NCBI RefSeq assembly: GCF_001048695.1
Contig: NZ_CVRB01000002.1
Coordinates: forward strand, 186,001 to 250,000
Reading direction: 5' to 3'
Source: Neobacillus massiliamazoniensis
Lineage (GTDB): Bacteria > Bacillota > Bacilli > Bacillales > Cytobacillaceae
DNA: 64,000 bases
In this document: positions 1-8,407 of the stretch, piece by piece
How the letters are laid out: every line of letters starts with the position of its first letter
Numbering within the stretch: the stretch's first letter is position 1
Notes under the pieces: model-generated
The model's input: only the letters and a program-made list of their open reading frames with translations
Database searches by the model: none
Told to the model about the DNA's origin: nothing
Program-made: the position numbers and the translations under genes

Positions 1-147
1 CACGGAGAACAGAGTGACCCTATGTTGACTTATCGTAGGGAGAAGAGCGAAGTACACTAGGCGCTGGGCGTCTCCGCCGAAAAACTCACGTTTTTCGGCG
101 TGCGAGGTATCGCTTCCGAAGCTTACTCTTATGGAGCTGGACAATTC
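1..147 (+). repeat. Dispersed repeat family B, copy cut by the window edge
   Basis: This stretch has no coding signal and ends in ATGGAGCTGGACAATTC, the same 3' end as the element at 7986-8108 (CCTGGAGCTGGACAATT). It contains a hairpin with CGCCGAAAAA and TTTTTCGGCG arms around 76-101. I read it as the 3' part of an interspersed repeat whose 5' end lies outside the window. Confidence 0.5.
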
Positions 148-171
148 TCGAAGTCAAAATAGCTTTTTCAA

Positions 172-199
172 TAAAAAAAAGCCCGTTTACGAAACAGGC
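172..199 (-). terminator. Intrinsic terminator of the SE1561 gene
   Basis: On the minus strand GCCTGTTT and AAACGGGC form a stem around a CGT loop, followed by eight or more T. The stem overlaps the last codons and stop of the gene. Confidence 0.8.
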
Positions 200-387
200 T
201 CGCTTGCTTCACGATTATCGAATTCTCGACATTTTGACTCCATATCATCAAGGATAGATAGTAAGCGGTCAATATCATCAAGGTCTGTTTCTGCCGGATC
301 AATGGCATCGAGAACATCAAGAAACATATTTAGTCGTTGCTTTAAGAAATTCACTTGTGAATTTTTATCAGTGGTTGCTTTGCCCAA
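187..387 (-). CDS. SE1561 family small protein
   Basis: A 66-residue acidic soluble protein that resembles the SE1561 family of Bacillus and Staphylococcus, which has no known function. The middle (LNMFLDVLDAIDPAETDLDDID) is the recognisable part. The start is a TTG seven bases after AGGAGAG, so the gene is easily missed if only ATG is considered. The stop codon lies inside its own terminator hairpin. It is monocistronic, reading away from yfkD. Family assignment is from memory of the sequence pattern. Confidence 0.75.
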   Translation of the reverse strand: MGKATTDKNSQVNFLKQRLNMFLDVLDAIDPAETDLDDIDRLLSILDDMESKCREFDNREASEPVS

Positions 388-469
388 AACTGTTCTCTCC
401 TTTCAGTAACGTATCCATCCTATCGAAATAATGTACTATTTGCAATCATTTTTCCACAAAAGTAAAGGA

Positions 470-548
470 AAGGATGTCCAAAAGGGTCTGACCCCCCGCT
501 TTACAATTGTAGGTTGAGGGGCCTGACACTATGTTTTGAGACATCCTT
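470..548 (-). terminator. Large inverted repeat / terminator at the end of yfkD
   Basis: AAGGATGTC (470-478) pairs with GACATCCTT (540-548), and CAAAA with TTTTG inside it. The interior holds GGGTCTGACCCC and GGCCTGACAC, which resemble the GGTGTCAGGC palindromes elsewhere in the window. It abuts the yfkD stop codon. The T-run is weak, so it may be a repeat element that also terminates. Confidence 0.5.
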
Positions 549-1353
549 ATCTTGGGCGTTCAGAGGCTGCGAAGCTGAATGACACATAATCCTGAACAGG
601 AATCCAGGCTCCGATACCTTGCGATGTAACATTTTTAACGACAATAAACTTTCTACTTCCTTTTAACATGAGATAAACTTCCCCGTAAGTTACCTTCCCT
701 TTTTCATTGACGCCTGGGCAGAAAGCATATAAGTAACCTAAGCGGTTCGCTGGAATGTTATATACATGATCGTTTTTCGTTCCCCCGCCAATGATGGTTT
801 CAAATGAGAGCGGAAGCTTCGTTTTTTCCATTGCCTTGTGCAGCATCATCTTTTTAACATCTTCTGCATTTGCTACTTTGGCAGTTAATCCGCCACGCAC
901 GATTTTTTGTACTTCCTGTACATAGTGAATTTGATAGGGAACATTTCCACCACGGTTATCAAAGTAATTAGTATTAATTTTTTGATACTCCCAATTAGGC
1001 GATGTTTCCGTTGATTCATAATTTAATGGCCACTGTCCAAGATAGACAATTGCACGGTAGCCAATAGCAAAAGGGGAACTGTTGATGCTGGATTCATTAA
1101 GCATCCGAATTAAATCGGGGTTTTCAATTTTAACTTTTGACGAGTTGATTAATTTTTTCGTTAATTCACTCGGCTGCAAATGTGGAAGGTTTTGGGTTGA
1201 ATTCGGATACGTATTTTCCTTCGAGATATTTCGAACTGATAACGGAATTTGATAGGTGACGGTTTTTTTCACCGGAGCTTTTTCAGCAAAACCAGTCGGT
1301 AAAATAGAGAACATTAATAACAGCGTCATTAGAATTGACAAACATTTTTTCAC
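547..1353 (-). CDS. yfkD: YfkD-like exported protein
   Basis: A 268-residue protein with a clear Sec signal peptide: MKKC, a hydrophobic stretch from about residue 5 to 20, and cleavage probably near FAEKA. The rest is soluble with no metal or catalytic motif that I recognise. Length and pattern match the YfkD family of Bacillus, of unknown function. The start is GTG, nine bases after AGGAG. Its neighbours, the yfkE exchanger and yfkF pump, are also neighbours of yfkD in B. subtilis, which supports the name. It has its own terminator-like hairpin. Confidence 0.85.
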   Translation of the reverse strand: MKKCLSILMTLLLMFSILPTGFAEKAPVKKTVTYQIPLSVRNISKENTYPNSTQNLPHLQPSELTKKLINSSKVKIENPDLIRMLNESSINSSPFAIGYRAIVYLGQWPLNYESTETSPNWEYQKINTNYFDNRGGNVPYQIHYVQEVQKIVRGGLTAKVANAEDVKKMMLHKAMEKTKLPLSFETIIGGGTKNDHVYNIPANRLGYLYAFCPGVNEKGKVTYGEVYLMLKGSRKFIVVKNVTSQGIGAWIPVQDYVSFSFAASERPR

Positions 1354-1811
1354 TCAGTTAAACTCCTTTCACGATTATAGATTAAAGCAGTATGAACATA
1401 GTTTTTTCGGAGTTCATAAATATTATCCATTTACCAATTACAAATTTCCTTATCTGCATCATTACTGTAAAAGTAACAAAAATGTAAAAATCAGAATATT
1501 TACAAAAATTTAATTTTAGTTTATAATAAACTTAACCTTTTAATAAAGGAGGGCAGTTAATCAATCTGCTAACATCAATTATTAAGGAGGTTGGGATATA
1601 CGTCTTTTAATATTCAACACTCGTGTTTTACCTATTCTTTTTAAACATGAAGGTTGGTGATTGATGGTCCCAAAGAGAAGCGATTGATTTGACCCGTATT
1701 CTTTGAATTAAGCTTTTCAAATAAAGCAGGATGCTCTTTAAGTACATGTGAAATTGTAAAAAAAGAGGATGTTCCAAATGTGTCAACCGCATTTGGAACA
1801 CCCTCTTTTTA
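1354..1811. other. Intergenic region with unassigned transcription signals
   Basis: No gene with a ribosome binding site and start codon is visible here. On the plus strand there is a promoter-like pair (1499-1527), two AGGAGG-like sites (about 1547 and 1585) with no correctly spaced start, and the terminator at 1762-1808. On the minus strand an open frame without a start codon runs to a TAA at 1641-1643 and reads HVLKEHPALFEKL...GPSITNLHV, with plausible codon use. It may be the end of a lost small gene. Confidence 0.4.
1499..1527 (+). promoter_or_regulatory. Promoter-like TTTACA-17-TATAAT
   Basis: TTTACA at 1499-1504 and TATAAT at 1522-1527 with a 17-base spacer form a near-consensus sigma-A promoter. 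No convincing coding sequence follows before the terminator at 1762-1808, so an RNA of about 275 bases would be made. Confidence 0.4.
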
Positions 1812-1812
1812 T
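1757..1812 (-). terminator. Bidirectional terminator after the Ca2+/H+ exchanger gene
   Basis: AAAGAGGATGTTCCAAATG (1762-1780) pairs with CATTTGGAACACCCTCTTT (1790-1808). There is a T-run on both strands, seven T in the minus direction. It follows the yfkE stop codon directly. Confidence 0.9.
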
Positions 1813-2864
1813 TATGATAAGAAAAATCCAATTCCCATAATGACATAAGCAGCGATTAAGGTTAAGCCTTCAAACCAATTGGATTCACCATCATTTGAAA
1901 TTACGACCATGAGAAGGACGGAAGAAGCCATAGCTACTAGCTCTTGCCAGCTAAAAATTAAAGGCATCGATTTTTCAAAAAAAAGCGAAATCAATACAAG
2001 TACTGGTAAGACAAACATCGCTACCTGCAGTGTTGAGCCAATAGCAATTTCGACTGCAATGTCCATTTTATTTTTATAAGCCATTAGTACTGCTGAGGCA
2101 TGCTCAGCAGCATTTCCCACAATGGCAACGATGATGATGCCGATAAATAGCTCCGTCCACCCGAAGGTTGAGGCAACAAATTCAAAGGTATGGACAAGGT
2201 GTTCGGAAATATACGCGACGATGCTCGTTGCAATGGCAAGGATTGCGATCGCTTTTTCTTTTCCCCACTCCGGTTCTTCACGCTCCTCTGTTTCCCGTTC
2301 ATGCTGATACACACCTCGATGGGTAACGAGTTTAAAAAATAAAGCTGCTAAGTAAAGAAAGATCAAGATAACAGAAATCCCGATGCTTAATGTAAGAGTT
2401 TTCGACTTAGTCAAATTCATCGAAAAAACTTCGGGAATGACAAAAGCAATCATGACAGCAAACATGAGGAGTCCTGAATTGTGCCTTGCATCATAAATAT
2501 TAAATTCTTGTCGTTTGTATTTTAATCCACCTACAAAAAAGGATAAGCCTGCGACAAGAAGTAAATTCCCGAGGACTGAGCCTGTTAATGACGCAAGCAC
2601 TACGCCAACCAGCCCTGCCTTTAAGGAAAAAATGGAAATGATCAACTCCACTGCGTTTCCAAAGGTTGCATTCAGCAATCCACCAATCCTTGGCCCCGCC
2701 ACAATTGCAAGACTTTCCGTTGCTCTCCCCATATAGCTCGCTAGCGCAATAATCGTTATGCAATATAGAAAAAATAAGAGGATATTTGACCAGTTCATCA
2801 GTGTTCCGATAATGGATAACGGGACGCCACTGAATGTCATGACCATAAAAATTTTGTTTGTCAA
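1812..2864 (-). CDS. yfkE: Ca2+/H+ exchanger (CaCA/CAX family)
   Basis: An integral membrane antiporter that exports Ca2+ in exchange for protons. The diagnostic CAX signatures are both present: GGLLNATFGNAVELIIS near residue 60 (alpha-1) and GNAAEHASAV in the second half (alpha-2). About eleven membrane helices are visible, with an acidic loop (ETEEREEPEWG) between the halves. I choose the TTG at 2862-2864, seven bases after GGAGGG. The longer frame to 2885 would run over its own ribosome binding site, and the resulting 350 residues fit the B. subtilis YfkE length. The yfkF pump diverges from it. Confidence 0.93.
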   Translation of the reverse strand: MTNKIFMVMTFSGVPLSIIGTLMNWSNILLFFLYCITIIALASYMGRATESLAIVAGPRIGGLLNATFGNAVELIISIFSLKAGLVGVVLASLTGSVLGNLLLVAGLSFFVGGLKYKRQEFNIYDARHNSGLLMFAVMIAFVIPEVFSMNLTKSKTLTLSIGISVILIFLYLAALFFKLVTHRGVYQHERETEEREEPEWGKEKAIAILAIATSIVAYISEHLVHTFEFVASTFGWTELFIGIIIVAIVGNAAEHASAVLMAYKNKMDIAVEIAIGSTLQVAMFVLPVLVLISLFFEKSMPLIFSWQELVAMASSVLLMVVISNDGESNWFEGLTLIAAYVIMGIGFFLS

Positions 2865-3012
2865 CCACATTCCCTCCGTTCTCATTTATCATTCCCAAAA
2901 CAGAGAAACAATCATACCGTGCCGTTTTTTCTGAATTTTTTGCTTGCAAATATCCCTTTTTCCCGTTACCATCATTTAGGATATGTAATTATAAGACTCG
3001 AGGATTAATTTT

Positions 3013-4188
3013 ATGAACAAGAATGCTTTTCGTTTTTGGATACTCGTTAGCATTGTTGCCATTTCAGGCTTTTCACAAGGGATGCTACTGCCGCTTATTG
3101 CCGTTATTTTTGAAAAAAACGGTGTTTCGTCATCACTTAATGGCTTCAATGCAACGGCTCTTTATATTGGAATCCTGCTCGTTTCTCCTTTTATGGAGAT
3201 TCCATTAAGAAAATACGGGTATAAACCGATGATCATTGTCGGTGGAGGAATTGTTATTGCTTCCCTTGCGTTATTTCCGTTGTGGCAATCGTTTTGGTTT
3301 TGGTTTTTCCTGCGACTATTTATTGGAATTGGTGACCACACCCTCCATTTCGCGACGCAAACCTGGATTACTGCCTTTTCACCCGTGGAAAAAAGAGGAA
3401 GGAACATTGCCTATTACGGCTTATTTTTCGGAATCGGATTTGCAGCCGGACCTTTGTTAACTCCATTGGTACGTGTAAATGAAGCCCTCCCCTTTATTAT
3501 TTCATCCATAGTTTGCTTATGCGGATGGTTCTTTACGTTCACCCTGAAAAATGAACACCCTGACCAAGAGGTGAAGATTAATTCATTTGTTCAGACGATT
3601 AAAAGGTTTAAACAAGCAATGAAATATGGGTGGATTGCCTTTTTACCACCATTATCGTATGGCTTTTTAGAGTCATCACTAAATGGTAGTTTTCCCGTTT
3701 ATGCCTTAAGAATGAATATGGATATTTCCAACGTGTCACTCGTTTTATCCGCATTTGCCATTGGCACTATTTTGACCCAAGTTCCTTTAGGAATGTTGGG
3801 TGATTCTTACGGTCGCAGAAAGGTACTAATAACCGTATTATTCATTGGATTTTTATGCTTTTCTGCCGCGAGCTTTCTCGAACATTCATTTATTGGTTTA
3901 TGTTTAGTCTTCCTTTTCTCTGGAATGGCTGTCGGCTCAACCTTCTCGCTTGGGATTAGCTACATGACTGACTTAGTTCCGAAAGACTTATTGCCGACTG
4001 GAAATTTGTTATGCGGTATCTTTTTTAGCATAGGAAGTTTAAGCGGACCGATTATCGGCGGATTGTTTATTCAATTTTTTCAACATATCAGCTTTTTTTA
4101 TAATATTAGTACGGTACTTCTCGTTTTATCATTCATGATCTTTACTTTTGGAAAAAACACCAATCGAACCGTAAAGGAACATTATTAA
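3013..4188 (+). CDS. yfkF: MFS transporter, YfkF-like
   Basis: A 391-residue major facilitator with 12 predicted helices. The helix 2-3 loop motif is poorly conserved, but its counterpart in the second half is clear (LGDSYGRRKV). The substrate cannot be read from the sequence; related Bacillus pumps are annotated as drug or metabolite exporters. It diverges from the Ca2+ exchanger, as in B. subtilis. A weak hairpin terminator follows at 4271-4306. Confidence 0.85.
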   Translation: MNKNAFRFWILVSIVAISGFSQGMLLPLIAVIFEKNGVSSSLNGFNATALYIGILLVSPFMEIPLRKYGYKPMIIVGGGIVIASLALFPLWQSFWFWFFLRLFIGIGDHTLHFATQTWITAFSPVEKRGRNIAYYGLFFGIGFAAGPLLTPLVRVNEALPFIISSIVCLCGWFFTFTLKNEHPDQEVKINSFVQTIKRFKQAMKYGWIAFLPPLSYGFLESSLNGSFPVYALRMNMDISNVSLVLSAFAIGTILTQVPLGMLGDSYGRRKVLITVLFIGFLCFSAASFLEHSFIGLCLVFLFSGMAVGSTFSLGISYMTDLVPKDLLPTGNLLCGIFFSIGSLSGPIIGGLFIQFFQHISFFYNISTVLLVLSFMIFTFGKNTNRTVKEHY

Positions 4189-4213
4189 TTGTGGAGCATT
4201 TTTGTTTAAAGAT

Positions 4214-4226
4214 ACATATAATATGT
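4214..4226. promoter_or_regulatory. Perfect 13-bp palindrome with an overlapping TATAAT
   Basis: ACATAT-A-ATATGT is a 6-1-6 palindrome containing TATAAT at 4217-4222, upstream of the metal ATPase. It could be an operator over a -10 box, but no good -35 element sits at the right distance. It matches none of the PerR, Zur or CzrA boxes closely. Confidence 0.25.
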
Positions 4227-4270
4227 GGTAAACTAAAAAAAATAATATTTCATTTGATTTGTAAAATTTT

Positions 4271-4306
4271 GCTGTCATCTCTGATGACAGCTTTCGTGTT
4301 TTTTAG
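4271..4306 (+). terminator. Intrinsic terminator of yfkF
   Basis: GCTGTCATC and GATGACAGC form a nine-pair stem with a TCT loop, followed by TTTCGTGTTTTTT. Confidence 0.75.
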
Positions 4307-4387
4307 GGGTAATGAATATGATTCTTTTTATCAATTAGGGGAGAAACGAAACACGGATATTTTTAAGTAAAAAACGGAGGGGAGAAA

Positions 4388-6313
4388 ATGAGTATGGAAG
4401 CAAAAACAATCGAAAGAAGCGAAAGAAATATTCAAAATGTTGGATTTATTGAAAAAATCAAGCCTCATGCAGAACTGATTGCTGCTGTACTAAGTGGGGT
4501 ATTGATTGCAGCTGGCTGGCTCATGGATAAATATAATCTAGAGGCACAATCAATAATTGCTTACTTGTTGGCATTTGTCATCGGTGGATTTGCTAAAGCA
4601 AAGGAAGGGATCGAGGCAACGTTTGAAAATAAAGAACTAAATGTGGAAATGCTGATGGTCTTTGCAGCTGTTGGCTCCGCCATTATTGGTTATTGGTCAG
4701 AAGGCGCCATCTTAATTTTTATTTTTGCCTTGAGTGGCGCACTAGAAACCTACACTATGAATAAAAGCCATAAGGAGATTTCATCTTTAATGGAGTTACA
4801 GCCGGAAGAAGCACTCCTTGTGACAAATGGTGCTGATAGACGGGTAGATGTGTCAGAGCTTCAAATCGGAGATCACATTTTGATTAAGCCTGGGGAACGG
4901 GTTCCTTCAGATGGTATCATCATTAAAGGAAATACGAACATCGATGAAGCTGCTATTACTGGGGAATCTCTCCCTGTTTCCAAAGGAAATCAAGCGGAAG
5001 TGTTTGCCGGTACCGTGAACATAACAGGTGCGATTACTGTCGAAGTAACAAAGATGAGTACTGACACCCTTTTTCACAAAATTATTAAACTTGTTCAATC
5101 GGCCCAAAGTGAAAAATCACCTTCGCAGCTTTTTATAGAACGCTTTGAAGGTACCTATGTGAAAGTTGTGCTCGCAGTTGTCTTCTTGATGTTTTTCATT
5201 CCACACTTCTTGCTTGGGTGGAGCTGGCATGAATCATTCTATCGTGCCATGATTTTATTGGTTGTTGCCTCTCCTTGTGCCCTAGTAGCATCGATTATGC
5301 CAGCAACTCTTTCAGCAATTTCCAATGGCGCTAAGCATGGGATTTTGGTGAAAGGAGGGGTCCATTTAGAAAATCTAAGTCATTTGGAAGCCATTGCTTT
5401 TGATAAGACTGGAACCCTGACAAAAGGAAAGCCTGAAGTTACAGAAATACTTGCCAAAGAGGGACTGAATCAAGAGAACTTATTATGGAAGGTTGCTTCC
5501 ATTGAAAAACACTCCAATCATCCACTTGCTCAGGCAATTGTAAAGTATGCAAAGCTTCATCTTGAAAAGGAACTTTTTCATCCTGACCGTCTTGAGGATG
5601 TCGCCGGGTGGGGCATTATGGCCGAAATAAAAGGTGAACAATGGAAAATTGGCAAAGCTGATTTTGTAGGAAAAGAGGCAGCAGAAGCCTTTGCTGGTGG
5701 CAAAGCAAAAAATCTCGCCAGTGAAGGAAATACGCTTGTTTATGTTCAAATCAATGGCGAATTATCCGGAATGATTGCATTGAAGGATGTAGTGCGTTCT
5801 GAATCAAAAATGGCCATTGAACAATTGAAAAAGCATGGCATTCATACGGTTATGATAACAGGTGATAATGAAAAAACAGCTAGGGTGCTTGCTGCTGAGA
5901 GCCATGTGGATCAGTACTTTGCCGAATGTCTCCCTGAAGAAAAGGTAGAGCATGTTAAAACATTAAAAACCAAATATAAAACAGTGGCTATGGTAGGCGA
6001 TGGAATCAACGATGCACCGGCTCTAGCCATTGCTAATATTGGGATAGCGATGGGGGAAGGTACCGATGTTGCGCTCGAAACCGCGGATATCGTCCTGATG
6101 AAGAATGATTTACCTCGTATTGCCGAAGCGATTAACCTTTCAAAGCGGATGAACAAAATCATTAAACAGAATGTCGTATTTTCCATTTCCGTAATCATGC
6201 TATTAATCGCATCCAACTTTTTTCAAGTACTCGATCTCCCATATGGGGTTATCGGTCATGAAGGAAGTACTATTCTTGTTATTCTGAACAGTCTTCGATT
6301 ACTAAGATCATAA
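4388..6313 (+). CDS. zosA: Heavy-metal P1B-type ATPase, ZosA-like (zinc)
   Basis: A 641-residue cation pump of the inner membrane. Core motifs are intact: TGES (191-194), SPC metal-binding motif in the sixth helix (295-297), phosphorylated DKTGTLT (Asp339), the HP motif in HSNHPLA, and GDGINDAPAL near the C terminus. It has no N-terminal CxxC metal domain and no His-rich tail, unlike CadA or CopA. The length and SPCALVASIMPATLSA match B. subtilis ZosA (YkvW), a zinc transporter. The start ATG follows GGAGGGGA. It is monocistronic with a strong terminator. The metal is inferred from the family and could also be cadmium or cobalt. Confidence 0.85.
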   Translation: MSMEAKTIERSERNIQNVGFIEKIKPHAELIAAVLSGVLIAAGWLMDKYNLEAQSIIAYLLAFVIGGFAKAKEGIEATFENKELNVEMLMVFAAVGSAIIGYWSEGAILIFIFALSGALETYTMNKSHKEISSLMELQPEEALLVTNGADRRVDVSELQIGDHILIKPGERVPSDGIIIKGNTNIDEAAITGESLPVSKGNQAEVFAGTVNITGAITVEVTKMSTDTLFHKIIKLVQSAQSEKSPSQLFIERFEGTYVKVVLAVVFLMFFIPHFLLGWSWHESFYRAMILLVVASPCALVASIMPATLSAISNGAKHGILVKGGVHLENLSHLEAIAFDKTGTLTKGKPEVTEILAKEGLNQENLLWKVASIEKHSNHPLAQAIVKYAKLHLEKELFHPDRLEDVAGWGIMAEIKGEQWKIGKADFVGKEAAEAFAGGKAKNLASEGNTLVYVQINGELSGMIALKDVVRSESKMAIEQLKKHGIHTVMITGDNEKTARVLAAESHVDQYFAECLPEEKVEHVKTLKTKYKTVAMVGDGINDAPALAIANIGIAMGEGTDVALETADIVLMKNDLPRIAEAINLSKRMNKIIKQNVVFSISVIMLLIASNFFQVLDLPYGVIGHEGSTILVILNSLRLLRS

Positions 6314-6340
6314 AGACCGGGAGGCTCCCGGTCTTTTTTT
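6313..6340 (+). terminator. Intrinsic terminator of zosA
   Basis: AAGACCGGGA and TCCCGGTCTT pair around GGC, followed by seven T. The stem touches the stop codon. Confidence 0.95.
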
Positions 6341-6386
6341 ATTGGTCTTTAGAACTGTCCAGTTCAAGTGCTAGTCAAACAGCTAT

Positions 6387-6494
6387 TTAATGATACCCGT
6401 TAGAGCCGTTTGCAGAACTTGATGTTTTATGTTTTGGATTACTCTTATTTCCTTTTTGTTTTGTGCCGCCATCTTTTTTTGTTTTTTTCGTCAT
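6387..6494 (-). CDS. Small lysine-rich basic protein (possible spore protein)
   Basis: A 35-residue protein, MTKKTKKDGG at the start and NGSNGYH at the end, rich in Lys, Asn, Ser and Gly with no hydrophobic core. The ATG is six bases after GGGAGGTT. Composition and size resemble minor small acid-soluble spore proteins and other spore peptides of Bacillus, but I do not recognise the exact family. It follows yfkH on the same strand behind a short hairpin. Confidence 0.65.
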   Translation of the reverse strand: MTKKTKKDGGTKQKGNKSNPKHKTSSSANGSNGYH

Positions 6495-6510
6495 GATGTG
6501 AACCTCCCAT

Positions 6511-6531
6511 TAAAAAATAGGGGCATCCCCC
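6511..6531 (-). terminator. Short terminator-like hairpin after yfkH
   Basis: On the minus strand a GGGG/CCCC mini-stem is followed by TATTTTTT. It separates yfkH from the 35-residue gene. The stem is only four to five pairs, so the call is weak. Confidence 0.4.
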
Positions 6532-6574
6532 AATTATAGTTTGGACAGATCACCTATTTTCATAAAGGGAATAA

Positions 6575-7417
6575 TTAGCAGCCTTTCCGATTCTTTTCAC
6601 TATAAAAAGCATTAATCTCTCCGCCAATAACAATGATGTAAGCAGATAAATAAAGCCATGTCATTAATACAATAATCGTTCCAATACTCCCATACATAAA
6701 TGAAAAGTCATTTATTTTCCTTACATAGAAGGAAAGTCCTAATGAAGAGATAATCCAGCCAATAGTGGCAAAAATTGCTCCAGGAAATACACTTTTGCAG
6801 CGCAATTTTACATTTGGTGCAATCCAATAAAGCCCTGTAAAAATTAACAATAAAATAATCGCATTAACTAGCCAACTTAATGCGTTCCAAAGCTTTAAGA
6901 ATTGGGATGAATAACCCAACAATGAAAAAAGAAACACCCCGATTTCCCTTCCAAAAATAGGAATAACAATAGCCAAGATTAACACCAAAATCATCCCAAA
7001 TGTCAGAAGAATATCCATTCCTCTTACAACAATAAACGAGCGGGTTTCCTTTACATCGTAGGCTTTATTAAACGCTCGAACAATCGCATCAATTCCATTA
7101 GAAGCCGCAAAAATCGTGCCGATAATCCCGAATGAAAGTAATCCGCTATTACGGTTGCTCATTATGTAATTTACATTTTTTTCAATTAAATCCAATGCCT
7201 CATCAGGTGCAAATCTTTTGATTAAATAAAGCATATCCTCGTGTGGTATCGGGATATATGGAAGAAGCGTAAATAAAACAATAAGAAGTGGAAATAGCGA
7301 GAGCAGAAAAAAATAAGCCAATTGGGCACTCAGTCCATTTATGTCATCTTCCTCAATCCGATGCCAAAACAGTTTAATTAAAGAGAAGCGAACTTCCCCT
7401 GCTTTTCCCATTTCCAC
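6575..7417 (-). CDS. yfkH: YihY/BrkB family membrane protein (YfkH-like)
   Basis: A 280-residue protein with six membrane helices and the family signatures DGLSAQLAYFFLLSLFPLL-like near residue 27 and FxYGSIGTIIVLMTWLYLSAYIIVIGGEINA near the C terminus. The family was once called ribonuclease BN in error; its actual function is unknown, and a transport or envelope role is likely. It lies seven bases after the YtxH-like gene, so the two are probably one operon. Placement close to yfkE-yfkF and yfkK matches the B. subtilis yfk region. Confidence 0.88.
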   Translation of the reverse strand: MEMGKAGEVRFSLIKLFWHRIEEDDINGLSAQLAYFFLLSLFPLLIVLFTLLPYIPIPHEDMLYLIKRFAPDEALDLIEKNVNYIMSNRNSGLLSFGIIGTIFAASNGIDAIVRAFNKAYDVKETRSFIVVRGMDILLTFGMILVLILAIVIPIFGREIGVFLFSLLGYSSQFLKLWNALSWLVNAIILLLIFTGLYWIAPNVKLRCKSVFPGAIFATIGWIISSLGLSFYVRKINDFSFMYGSIGTIIVLMTWLYLSAYIIVIGGEINAFYSEKNRKGC

Positions 7418-7424
7418 CTCTCCT

Positions 7425-7778
7425 TTAATGACTTACTTTCTCTTCGTCAAATAGACTCGATTCTTCATTCTTTGTAAAGGTATCTTTTGTTTCCTTCAGA
7501 ATATCCGTTACCTGGGGGGTTAAATCTCTTAATTCATCCACTTTCTCTGTCATAAAGGATATGTCTTCGCTAATCTGTTCAAAGGTTGCCTTGAAATTTT
7601 CGGCAGTTTCCTTTACTTTTTTTGTGACATCTCCAGGATTTTTTACGATGTACGAAATCTTACTAGAAGCTTTGCAAACATTTGTCTTCATTGCCTGACG
7701 AGTGCCTTTATCTAATAAGCTTAAAGCACCGCCGGCAATTGCTCCTAGAAGCATTCCACGCCAAAAATGATTTTTCAT
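7425..7778 (-). CDS. YtxH-like small membrane-anchored protein
   Basis: A 117-residue protein with one N-terminal glycine-rich membrane helix (LLGAIAGGALSLLDKG, about residues 10-26) followed by amphipathic and coiled-coil-prone helices (KVKETAENFKATFEQI, EKVDELRDL). This is the YtxH-domain layout common in Bacillus envelope and stress proteins. It is the first gene of the pair with yfkH. By position it may correspond to B. subtilis YfkI, but I cannot confirm that. Confidence 0.75.
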   Translation of the reverse strand: MKNHFWRGMLLGAIAGGALSLLDKGTRQAMKTNVCKASSKISYIVKNPGDVTKKVKETAENFKATFEQISEDISFMTEKVDELRDLTPQVTDILKETKDTFTKNEESSLFDEEKVSH

Positions 7779-7985
7779 ATGTCTTTTAACCTTCCCTTTC
7801 TTATTATTCTCTATTTTTCTGCAGTTTCCATGAATTTTTTAAAAAAATCTTCTCTTCCATTTTGCTTGATGCCACTTTTCCTTGCAAGTCTTTCCCGGAA
7901 GAATTCCGATTTTATGAAATCCAATATGTAAAATCAGGTTTGTATTGACATATACTTTTTAACATGAAAAGATTGTTCTATGAAA

Positions 7986-8108
7986 GAAAAGCGGAAGGCG
8001 CCCGATTATCGGCAACAAGCGCAAGACGAGCCGGCCGAAAGGTTGCTTTTTAACCTTTTGGACGGATTGACTTGTGACCTCGAGCCGATGGCGCCTGGAG
8101 CTGGACAA
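7986..8108 (+). repeat. Dispersed repeat family B, full copy
   Basis: It starts AAAGCGGAAGGCGCC and ends GGCGCCTGGAGCTGGACA, with GGCGCC inverted ends and an inner hairpin (AAAGGTTGC/..TTAACCTTT region). The reverse-orientation copy at 25750-25880 has the same ends with a different middle. Its 3' edge lies just before the yfkK ribosome binding site, so the insertion sets the upstream context of that gene. Confidence 0.7.
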
Positions 8109-8127
8109 TTTGGAAAGGGTGATCGGA

Positions 8128-8352
8128 GTGAATTTATCACAAAAATCAACTGAAAATGTCGAATATATGATTGAAAAAATAAAAGAGAAATTAAAAGTAT
8201 TAAACCTCGGAGCGATTAAACCATCCCATTTTGACGAAGAAATGTATGAAGAGTTAAAAGAGATTTATGAAATGGTACAAAGAAAAAGCTCCTTTAGCCC
8301 AAGTGAAATGCAGGCACTCGTAGAGGAGCTTGGTAGCTTGAGGAAAAAATAA
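8128..8352 (+). CDS. yfkK: DUF1128 / UPF0435 family protein YfkK
   Basis: A 74-residue helical protein containing KLKVLNLGAIKPSHFDEEMYEELKEIY... and FSPSEMQALVEELGSLR, the conserved core of UPF0435 (DUF1128). Function is unknown. The GTG at 8128-8130 lies eight bases after AAAGGG and gives the expected family length. Longer in-frame starts would run back into the repeat element and are rejected. A strong terminator follows. Confidence 0.85.
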   Translation: MNLSQKSTENVEYMIEKIKEKLKVLNLGAIKPSHFDEEMYEELKEIYEMVQRKSSFSPSEMQALVEELGSLRKK

Positions 8353-8360
8353 AGATGAAA

Positions 8361-8400
8361 GAGGGTGTCCCAAATTAAACTTAGGGGCACCCTCCTTTTA
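8361..8400 (+). terminator. Intrinsic terminator of yfkK
   Basis: GAGGGTGTCCC (8361-8371) pairs with GGGGCACCCTC (8384-8394), followed by CTTTTATT. Confidence 0.85.
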
Positions 8401-8407
8401 TTAATGG

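Noticed and set aside
1628-1846. Minus-strand frame of 72 codons past the Ca2+/H+ exchanger
   Set aside because: It overlaps the exchanger's 3' end and passes through its terminator.
4214-4226. PerR or Zur box upstream of zosA
   Set aside because: The palindrome ACATATAATATGT matches neither consensus (PerR TTATAATNATTATAA; Zur TCGTAATNATTACGA).
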